DNA of 64,000 nucleotides from Siphonodentalium dalli (taxonomy: Eukaryota; Mollusca; Scaphopoda; Gadilida; Siphonodentaliidae), in the NCBI GenBank assembly GCA_032622095.1, contig CP136068.1:7911314-7975313 (forward strand), read 5' to 3'. Positions 55,472 to 64,000 of the stretch are shown piece by piece; position 1 is the stretch's first letter, and every line of letters begins with the position of its first letter. The notes under the pieces were generated by a model, which did not search any database, was not told the origin of the DNA, and was given only the letters and a program-made list of their open reading frames with translations. The position numbers were made by a program, and so were the translations under genes.

Positions 55472-55904
55472 AGGTGATGTAAAATTATTTTCGATTTCTT
55501 ATTGTTGTAACCGGGTATCTGGAAATCTGAATCAGGGACTTTGGGTAAAGGGTTATCATTGGGGAGGGGGGGGGGGGGTCGGTGGTGTCCACATTGAAAT
55601 GTTCAACTGTACCCCCGATGAACCAGACACAAATCCCATGTTTGCAAAATTCCACATTTGTATACCAGCCCCTTGAGTAAGAACTTTCAGACTGTTGAAA
55701 ATATTTTCAACCTGATAATTCCCCAAGTTTGGAATAGTTCCAACTGATGGCAATTTCAGAGTATCCATATCTCGGGATAAAATTCACATCGAATGGTAGA
55801 ATGGCAAAATCACAAGAACATACAAGCGGGAAAGCCACGAAAGCAATGCTCTTTTTAAACCAGTCTGTTTCTATTCCAACTAAATGCAAATTGTTCGATA
55901 ATTA
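55472..55904. other. Noncoding sequence
   Basis: There is a G run near 55566-55578, followed by GTGTCCACATTGAAATGTTC, which recalls the G-rich right part of the hAT family. TTTGGGTAAAGGGTTA near 55540 resembles a family A terminus. No gene recognised. Confidence 0.35.
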
Positions 55905-56764
55905 ATAAAACCGATAATGTTATACGGATGTGAGATATGGGCAGGAGAAACAAATATGCTTCACTCAGATACAATACCAAACGAACAAGTCCATCTGAGG
56001 TTTTGCAAAATAACATTCGGTGTTAACCGAAATGCTACTAATCATGCTGTCCGCGCAGAATTGGGCAGATTACCAGTTATACATGATGCGATTACTCAAC
56101 AATTTAGATATATGAACAAAATGTCGAACCTTTCAAGTTGGTGCTTGGTACATGATGCATACATCGAATCACTTAGAAACCCTTCTATTTCATTGTGCAA
56201 TGAACTATATGGAAAATACGGCGTCGATATTTCAGACCGCCGGAGATTCCAAGGGATACAAGAGCGCGCCTTGGTGGATAAACTGAAATATGAACAATTG
56301 ATGCGATTATATAATGTAAATAATGCCGAAAAGAAAACGATAAGTGGAAATAAAATACGGACGTATAGATTATTCAAGTCAAAGTATGAAATTGAGAATT
56401 CTATACATGTGCATTCACAAGATTGAGAATCAGTAATCATCGACTGGAAATCGAAAAAGGAGGACACAAACAGCCCCCAAAACCTGTGAGAGAAAGATTG
56501 TGTTCTGCGTGTAATTAAAAACAAATTGAGTCAGATTATCATTTCATCTTAGAATGTCAGGCCTATATATACGAAAGTATTCGTGAAGCTTATGTAAAGG
56601 ACATAATTGCACATTTCTTAGAAATGACAAATTATGAGAAGTTCAGATTTAGTATACAGAATGAACAAATTGCAACCGTTAACATGGTCCGGTCCGGTCT
56701 TGCTTCGCCATTCGAGACAATATACATGTATCTAATAAAAGCAAGTATAACTGATATTTTATGA
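55905..56764 (+). pseudogene. LINE C-terminal relic
   Basis: The frame from 55917 begins MLYGCEIWAGE and runs to a stop at 56426. After a frameshift near 56400 a second frame reads RLEIEKGGHKQPPKP, then RERLCSACN, an in-frame stop, then ESDYHFILECQAY. This matches the C-terminal end of the LINE at 9590-11581: RLRISCHSLGIERG versus RIRISNHRLEIEKGG, and the Cys-x2-Cys ... His ... Cys motif. The RT core is absent, so it is a 5'-truncated and decayed copy from a related family. Confidence 0.75.
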
Positions 56765-56898
56765 CAGTAAATTCACGAAAACTTATATGCATATCGTATG
56801 TGATTGCTCATGTTAAATTATTCCTTATGTTGATATAATATGATATATCCTTTATAGACTGGAAAACAGCTCGACCGATTGAGCCCAAACTTGCTATC

Positions 56899-58427
56899 TA
56901 AGGGCGCGTACACATGGCCAGCAAGAAAATATCAGGTATGCCCCATGTGACTTACTTGACCAATGAAATAAATAATACCGGAAAATATCAGACGAAGGCA
57001 GCGCGCTGATATTTTATCGCCAATTGGTGATATGTGTTCACCTTGATAGGTAGCCATCGGTATCCGTTAACTAATCTCGCGGGGATATGATCGTAACAAT
57101 TCAAACGCTCGAATTATGACTCATCAATAGTATCTTCTGTTTCAACATACTACGTATTTCCATGTTATATTGGTTGTCAGAACCGCTGATGTATTATTTA
57201 TATACATGTATATACGTGCGTGCAGAGACGTGGCGACAGGGTGGGGGTGTTGGGGGTGTCTCACACCCCCCCAACAGTTGGAAATTTCATACCTGCCAAA
57301 ACAGTTGGAAATTTCACACCAACAATAGTTCGAAAATGTTCTTGTAGTTTGATTTTCAAAAAATTTCTTGGGGGGGAATTAATTGTTTTTGGACCAATAT
57401 TTGCATATTTTCCTATTTTTGGTAAAAAAAATATGGTCTGAAATGGTTATCAGTTGGAAACTTTCCAACCTCAGGGGGGGGGGGGGGTAACATGTTGGAA
57501 ATTTCCATCACTTGGAAAGCTTGTGTCCTGGTCTCTCCCCCGTGGCCAGTCAAAAGTAAAAAACTGCTAGTTAATTTAAGAAAACAATATTGTCATACAT
57601 TTGGTCAACATTATCATTGGAATTGTCATCAGTTGTAAATTTTCCAACCTAAGTTGTGTGTCAGGTTTGAAATTTCCAACTCTAGGAATGCTTGAGGATA
57701 GTCTAGATGGTAGGATTTTGCTATGTTCTTGTTAAGATTACAAAATTTTCGCACACCGGGCCGAACCATGGTATAATATTAGGCATAAGAGCACTAAGGT
57801 GCAAGGGGGTGCAAATGGAATTATGGAAAACTTGTGTTTGGTCTGATTCTGATTCAAGGGGGGGGGGGGGTGAAGTTGGAATTTCCTAATGTGGACACCC
57901 CCCCCCCCCCAACGGAAACCCTCTAGCCACGTTCCTGTGTGTATGGGGATGCTTTAGATTTGGTACCTCACATGCCTTGATTTAGTTGTTTTACTTTAAT
58001 TTGGACTGTATGTACGTTTCGAATAAGAAATTGTTGGCGGCTCATCGCTCTTCTCGCATGTGGGATGTGGCCCAGGGCCGAACCCACCAACGTCTGTTTA
58101 GATGTCCTTTCGTGTGTTCACGAAGAACACATATCCCTACTCCAACGACGAGGGCGCGTTCCTTTCTCGTTAAAATAGGTGGCATTTAAAATTTTCCATA
58201 ACACTTTATAACTCTATGAATATTCGATATGGACTATAGGTTGTTTGTCCGCAATTATTCACTTCAACAAACACGACTAACGCTAGTCACATTGAACTCA
58301 ATCAACGCCATATAACCCGTCGCTTTCTCACGGGCGTAATCTTTGCAGCAAGAAAATATCAGAGTACAATTGTACCTGATATTTTCTTGCAGATATTTTC
58401 TTGCAGCTTCATGTGTACGCGCCCTAA
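56899..58427. mobile_element. 1.5-kb TIR element with a nested hAT copy
   Basis: The left end, AGGGCGCGTACACATG, is followed by GCCAGCAAGAAAATATCAGG. The right end, CCTGATATTTTCTTGCAG ... CATGTGTACGCGCCCT, mirrors it, with the inner segment duplicated. The target duplication is unclear and the superfamily is not assigned. No transposase is visible. The hAT-family copy at 57223-57937 lies inside and must have arrived later. Confidence 0.7.
57223..57937. mobile_element. hAT-type nonautonomous DNA transposon, copy 2
   Basis: The ends CAGAGACGTGGC and GCCACGTTCCTG are slightly decayed forms of the termini at 8432/9554. Flanking 8-mers CGTGCGTG and TGTGTATG match at five of eight positions and differ only by transitions, consistent with a decayed duplication. 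The interior shares AGTTGGAAATTTC, TTGTGTCCTGGTC, CCCGTGGCCAGTCAAAA and CCGGGCCGAACCATGG, but lacks the second internal block of copy 1. Several G runs are present. Confidence 0.85.
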
Positions 58428-58599
58428 GGGTAAAAATCCACGAGAAGTGTCATCGCACCGCTTCTGAGAACGTCCGAACACCCATTCACCCTTCGCCCTG
58501 TCACCGTTGTTGGAATTGATGGGTTAATTGGTTAATGATTAAAGAGCGTTCGTATCTGCGGTGTCGTTGTTAAATAGCGTTTATATACACGAGTATAAA
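58428..58599. other. Short spacer
   Basis: Nothing recognised. Confidence 0.3.
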
Positions 58600-58953
58600 T
58601 ACGGCTCAATCGACCGTCTCGGAAACTGGGGATATCGAGACGAACTTTCCTACTTAGGGCTTCCAAGGGACGGGGGAGTTTTTCGTCGGGTCAGTTTGTC
58701 CGCCTGATGTGACCTTCACCTTCAAACGGGTACCCAAAAATGACCTTGGGCGATATCTCGGTCATCAGCGGTGACATCGCCGTGAAATTTGTTATGTATG
58801 GTCAACTCGGGACGGGGAATATTTTTGTTGGGTTATTGTCCACCCAACATGACCTTGGCTGTCGGCGTGCCTGTACTGGGTTACCTTGAAAAACAAAAAT
58901 TAATGGATCGACCAAAGCCATGGGACCAATCAGGCCAGTGGCGGGCTAATCTG
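58600..58953 (+). mobile_element. Helitron-like fragment related to 12267-12996
   Basis: AATGACCTTGGGCGATATCT ... GTGAAATTTGTTATGTATGG ... GGGACGGGGAATATTTTTGT parallels AATGACATTGGGCTATATAT ... TTGAAATTTGGTACGTGAAT at 12780-12880. A related phrase occurs earlier in the segment, so the unit is repeated. It ends near CTGCTAG-T (about 58948-58954), a possible Helitron 3' terminus, although the preceding hairpin is weak. Confidence 0.5.
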
Positions 58954-59217
58954 CTAGTAATATACAAACCTTAAGGTATAACTAGGCTTAAACCTGTAAC
59001 TGATAACATAACAATAAAGTATGATTTTTAATGGTTATCAAAGTTAAAACTGATAACATTACAACAATCGTTAGCTATACTGGGGTGAAACGTTGTGCTG
59101 ACTTTTTGTTATCGATTAAGGCGTCACAAAGTCGTATCTTGGTGCACGACAGTATATATCGTTAAAGCTTACCCCTTTTATGATGGGAGTTGCGCTGGTG
59201 CAGCATTATATATCATG
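58954..59217. other. Short spacer
   Basis: AACTGATAACAT followed by TAACAATA / TACAACAAT occurs twice near 58996-59070. Nothing else recognised. Confidence 0.3.
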
Positions 59218-59373
59218 TGTCAGTGCATCATCTCATGTATGTGCATATATAAGAGAATACACTTGCTTATACACGGTCAAAGTAAATATTATATTGTTCC
59301 GCCAATGTATTCTTTTATGTATCCGAGGCTCCCTGTGTGAGACCCGCTAATATAAGAGAATGCATTGGCACAC
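59218..59373. repeat. Palindrome family, degraded copies
   Basis: GCATATATAAGAGAATACAC near 59242 and CCAATGTATTCTTTTATGTA ... AATATAAGAGAATGCATTGG (59301-59368) are diverged relatives of the hairpin at 346-409. One is one-armed and one is two-armed. Confidence 0.65.
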
Positions 59374-60987
59374 GGTTTTCGCAAAATTATACGATAACTA
59401 TATACCATTCTGTTCTATATAAGGCGACGTCATGGAAACGTTTCCACTTGTGTCTGATCTTGGCGAACTAAATTAAATAGTGAGCCAATTTAAGAACGCT
59501 ATTATAATCGGTGGATTCCGGATGTAAGTAGGGACTTGTGGAAAACTGGATTGGGGAGCCAATATTGAGATGTTTAGATTTAAATTTCAGTTTAAAATTT
59601 CAGACTGGAAAATATTATTCGGTTAATATAAATTATTTGCAACACTCTGTTGTGGTATTGCGTTGATTCTCGTTTGTGGAAACGTCACAGTAAGTTAGCC
59701 ATCGATGAGTTCGGTTCGAATGAAGGTTGACAGATGGTTTATCTCTTCCTAAACACATTTCCGTGGTATAGAATAATACATATGAGTCGAATAGACCTGT
59801 CCGGAAACGCTTCTATAAATGCATATTGGTTGAGCATCCATATTTTCTTATAGAATGCCATAATTAAGTGGGACATTTTTTGGTTACTATTTTTATAATT
59901 TTGAGATAGAGTAATACCGCATGCTACGCTCCGAACGAACGTATGTATATTATACCAGAAAATTCGAAGTGAAATGAATATTAATTGATAGAGGCGTTTC
60001 CGGACTGTCTGCGATTCATGTTTATTATTTTATACTATCAAACTTGTCATAGGCACAGATAGACCTATCGTTATTTCATTTTCACAGAATACACGTATCT
60101 TGCAGATATTATTAATGGGACTATATATTTTTCAGAATATTTGACGGGTGTTGTATCGATGTTGTTCTATATGAAATGAACATTCAAGCTGCATGACACA
60201 ACAACAAAAAAACGTCAACACCACACAGTTATGCTAGACCAACTCGACCCCAGAACATATATATGTAGATGATTCTCCTGGATCGCCAAATTATCTGAGG
60301 GCAAATTAAGTCTGGAATATTAATTTTGCATGCATAATTTGACGACAATGTTATCAAGGAGTCAGATTGTCGCAACGCACGGAAGCACCGCGGTCTCCAG
60401 ACCGACACAGGGGCAACTCAGTGTAAACTCACAGCGTCTCATTCGCAAGTCACCGTGAATTACCCGTCAGCTAATGCCAGATAGGCCGACCAAATGGTAG
60501 TGCACTGTCGTAAAACTGGCAGGATTAATCCGCGAACAATAGGCGTAGTGTCCAGTTCATGGAACACGAGGCAAGATATTTACAGCGCCAACTGGGTATC
60601 TGTTGGGTGCCGGCATCCCGTGAGTGACAGGTCAACAGAGGCTGTTTCCCCACTGAGCCGCGGGGCGACAAATGGTATAGTGGCGTAATGTTCGGTGTCA
60701 AATTTCAAGTCACTCATATCAAGGATAAAATAACCGATTTTGATTGAGTCTTTCTAGTGGTAAACCTAACCAGTATGAGCTAACCAGTCATGAAGTCCAA
60801 ACCAAGAAGCGATCAAAAGTCTTAAATGTATGATATCGAATTTTGTTTGCACTTTCAAACGCGGCGAGATGATGGCTGCTACATCAGAAGTTTAATGCAT
60901 ATTATCGAGTTTTGACTTTATACAGCAACAATTAACTATTGCGATATTATTTTTGGCAAATGATTCATCCGTGGATTTCAGAAGGGT
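59374..60987. other. Noncoding sequence
   Basis: No gene, RNA or repeat recognised; the frame 60494-60688 carries no motif. Confidence 0.35.
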
Positions 60988-61123
60988 CACTGGCTGGTGT
61001 GGCTCAAATAATATAACCAACCACTGGCTGGTGTGGCTCAAATAATATAACCAACCACTGGCTGGTGTGGCTCAAATAATATAACCAACCACTGGCTGGT
61101 GTGGCTCAAATAATATAACCAAC
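60988..61123 (+). repeat. 34-bp perfect tandem repeat, four copies
   Basis: The unit, CACTGGCTGGTGTGGCTCAA then ATAATATAACCAAC, starts at 60988, 61022, 61056 and 61090 with no visible differences. It is a young minisatellite, likely variable in copy number. Confidence 0.95.
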
Positions 61124-61570
61124 AACGAAGATACGAAAGGTGTGTCCTATTTTGTGTACGTGAAACCCTTTATATTTATTCAGACCCGATTAGAACTACA
61201 TATATAATTGCGACCAGTCGATATTATAATGTGTACACTCTTACATGTATTCGCGTTGGGGAACCCGAATGAGGACGTCGGTGGAAAACACGTCATGTGA
61301 CGTCTCATGAAGAATCCAACTTGTTTTCATATTGTATGGATGCAACTCGAATATCGTTCAAAACTGGCGCAATGTACTTTGTTAATATGCAACTTGAATA
61401 AAGCTGACTTGAATGTAAATAAAGAAATGGATGTTGATTTTAATGCGTTCGATGACGTATGGATACAAGTTTATCTGACAGTTTTATGCGTGGGGTGCTT
61501 TCGCGTCCCACACAAAATGTCAGACCAACTTGCATCCATACACCGTAAAACGAAACAAATTCAACATACT
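61124..61570. other. Noncoding sequence with an unassigned ORF
   Basis: The plus frame 61307-61606 (99 aa) has no recognisable domain and extends into repeat E, so it is probably chance. Confidence 0.35.
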
Positions 61571-61950
61571 ATTAAAGACATGTTATGTACTTATTCGGGT
61601 GCATGAAACTAATATGTTAGTATTCAGGCGTTATGCCAACTGGTGGAATATAGCATTCTATATATAGTAACATCGCCGAAAATTTCAAACAAATCGACCT
61701 TACCACTCCATAGAAAACATCGTCTGAACTACACGCAATTGTAAATAACTACTACTCGATTCGGGACGCAACTATCTGCGATAAACTAACGAAAACGATT
61801 TCGCCATCGAGAGTCACTGTAATTAATTAATATATAAGAATGGCGGTATTTGTTGTCAATTTGGATATAATAATTGTTAAAAATACTACTTTGAGCAAGA
61901 TTATTCTCTATTTATATTTGATCACCGGAGTGTTTCGCATCACTTTAAAT
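61571..61950 (+). repeat. Dispersed repeat E, copy 2
   Basis: Partner of 35450-35735. Similarity begins at TTAAAGAC near 61572 and continues through GTTAGTATTCAGGC, ACATCGCCGAAAATTTCAAA, AACATCGTCTGAACT, TTGTCAATTTGGAT and GAGCAAGATTATTCTC. About 90 bp in the middle is absent from copy 1. Confidence 0.65.
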
Positions 61951-62959
61951 GGCACTTCTGAATTATGAATAATCGAAGAGGTGAACTTGAAGTGAAGTGT
62001 CATATTTTGTGTGCAACAAACGACCTATATTTTATTATCTGAACATTTCCTATCGGATAACTTCTCGTCAATGATGCTTTAGTACAGAAATGTGTAAATT
62101 GTGCATTTGTGCTTCTAAATTCTGAGATGCGAAAGAAGTGTCACATTTTGTCTGAAACTCCTTTGGTCTGGGTGCGCAACTGGAGTCAGATATAGCTTTC
62201 ATTTCAAACTATACTATATATATTGTACTTAATTATTGAGACCGGATTAGAACCACATGGTTGGGACCGGCCAACAGCATAATGGCGCGTCTGAATATTG
62301 AAATAAACCACAACGTTCGTGTTATAGACGTGTATTAATTTCTCTCGATGTGTCATACAGTACTTAGGTCTTCTACGCGTTTTAGGAAAGCACATTTTTG
62401 ACATTACCTCTGTAGGTATAAATGCCCGAGGGTCCATGTTATAATGTCAGACGTGAATGTGTCTCCTAGCATTGTTTATTCTTCCGTTCTAACGCGGAGT
62501 GAACAAGTGTTTCCACTTCAACGTCTCATAGTCTCGCGAAGTGATATTTCCTCCGCGTCCCCTGGCATTTAAACTATGATCCTTGGCATTTCATACAAGG
62601 CCCTGATCCCTGACAGTGAAGGTAAAATTACCCCACGGAGAGAGATGTAGACATTTTACCATATCCAGTGGGTCGTTTTTTCTCCTTTGTTTCTTGCAGT
62701 ATCCAAGAGTATATCAGGACGCTTGTAATGTTTAAGAAAATGAACTCGATCACGCATTGACTAAAACTCCCTATCACTTTGCAATCTGCGAAATATGTAT
62801 TGGGAACGAATTCTTGATGCATATATAGCGTTGATTAATTTTTCTTCCTGGATCAACTGAGGTACAGCGCTATGCCAGTGTTCGTACTAGGTGGCAACAG
62901 TGTAATTGCCACAAACGATGCTGAATCAAACTGAACCAGCATTATCACTTTCCTCTCCA
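61951..62959. other. Noncoding sequence
   Basis: No gene or repeat recognised. GAAGTGTCATATTTTGTGTG (about 61995) and GAAGTGTCACATTTTGTCTG (about 62135) are a weak direct repeat. Confidence 0.35.
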
Positions 62960-62973
62960 TTAGTTGCACTTGT

Positions 62974-63095
62974 TAGGCCAATGAATTCTCTTATATATGC
63001 GAGGCGACCTATGGTCGAATCGCACATGTAAGATAATGCATTGGCACAGGGTCTTTAATGTTGCGCCAGCGCAGATCCCATCATGAAAGGGTTAA
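62974..63095. mobile_element. TTAA MITE family C fragment with palindrome
   Basis: The hairpin GCCAATGAATTCTCTTATAT ... GATAATGCATTGGC (62974-63046) is followed by CAGGGTCTTTAATGTTGCGC, CAGCGCAGATCCCATCATGA and AAGGGTTAA, with TTAA at 63092-63095. This matches the right half of 35788-36060. The left terminus was not found. Confidence 0.65.
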
Positions 63096-64000
63096 CTGGT
63101 ATACTCGGGATTCATATGATATTTTAACCGATATTCGAGATACAACAACGCAGGAAGCATGGGGTGGGGGTTACACTCTCCTGTATATACAGACTGAGTA
63201 ATTTATTTTCCGCGCTCAGGAATAACGTTGATGTGCACCATGTACGAAAGAACAATGGCGGATACTGAAAAAGATATAAAGAAAAACTTGGTATAAATTG
63301 ATATCGCATTTGTGTCGGAATACTCAGTATAATTTGTGTAACATCATTACAAAACAGCCAATGTAATTTGTACACTAGCCCTTGGAATTGCTTAAAATGA
63401 ATCATTTTGACACAAACGGAGTGTCAACGTGTTTGGAATCAAATTATAATGGTATTGTCGTCGGCATCGTCTCCACAACATTGCTGCACGAAATTATGTC
63501 TTTTTTTTCTGTTAATTTTTTCCAAATCCACCTAAATAACGTTTTGTAGCATCTTTCATGCACCATATTCAAATTGAGTTAATAAACGTATATAGACTCA
63601 AACGTGAACAGTAAGCCTATTTAAAACGACTTCGTTTTATTCTTCTTTAATGTTCCCTATTTTCGAGGTACCGGTACCCGTAGTCCGTTTTGCGATGTTA
63701 ATTCGCGTTTTTGGGTGTTCATTTTGTTGCCTATTAACCCTGGATTGGTGTGGTTTTGTTTTCTACAGCTAATTAAGTTAATAACTCATTTAATTAAATT
63801 AATGATTACAACTAATATAACATGGAAGATGATTTTGCATATTTTTCCAGGTCGCAGGTAGGTCGGGAAACCGGAAACATAAGTTTGGTTTAGGCCTAAA
63901 TGAAAACTCGCATGCATGATGGGAAAGAAAGTTAGCTGTCAAAGTGGAAAATTTATATTTCACACATAATTGGCTATATACATATTCTATCCAACCCGTA
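63096..64000. other. Noncoding end of window
   Basis: Nothing recognised. The minus frame 63124-63405 lacks motifs. Confidence 0.35.

Overview
The window is AT-rich, repeat-dense animal nuclear DNA from an invertebrate, most likely a lophotrochozoan and probably a mollusc. Evidence: one intact single-exon gene for a Twist-family bHLH factor; short SINEs with tRNA-like heads, one ending in an ATAA-rich tail after a motif I associate with molluscan SINEs; metazoan LINE, hAT, Helitron, TTAA-type and TA-type elements; and no operons or bacterial start signals. The phylum is inference.

Layout. 1-8.2 kb: noncoding DNA with a 37-bp minisatellite, foldback palindromes and two TTAA-flanked MITEs sharing one TTAA. 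8.2-11.9 kb: a 5'-truncated LINE whose reverse-transcriptase ORF (9590-11581) is still open, split upstream by a 1.1-kb hAT-type element with a perfect 8-bp target duplication. 12.1-13.1 kb: a TTAA MITE carrying a 70-bp palindrome, split by a 730-bp Helitron-like insertion. 14-15 kb: diverged tandem units interrupted by repeat D. 19.3-21.3 kb: the twist gene on the minus strand (20376-20954), with a TATA box about 370 bp upstream of its ATG and degenerate satellite on its 3' side. 22.1-26.1 kb: diverged minisatellites interrupted by SINEs. 26.6-32.9 kb: a 6.3-kb satellite of intermixed 18- and 19-bp units, with a 256-bp higher-order repeat near 28.2-29.2 kb.

33-45 kb: mostly noncoding, with MITEs, an inverted second copy of repeat D and the first copy of MITE family F. 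45.2-48.1 kb: two direct copies of an element encoding a small acidic/lysine-rich protein on the minus strand (one intact, one broken), separated by a 1-kb two-module minisatellite. 48.3-48.6 kb: a GA tract. 49-64 kb: more MITEs (families F, G, A, B, C), a TA-flanked palindrome, a LINE C-terminal relic, a 1.5-kb TIR element carrying a hAT copy, a second Helitron-like piece and several exact tandem duplications.

Only twist is confidently a host gene. Most of the remainder is mobile DNA in several nested layers, from which relative insertion ages can be read. Most other open frames are chance or repeat-driven. All similarity statements come from reading the sequence by eye; none was computed.
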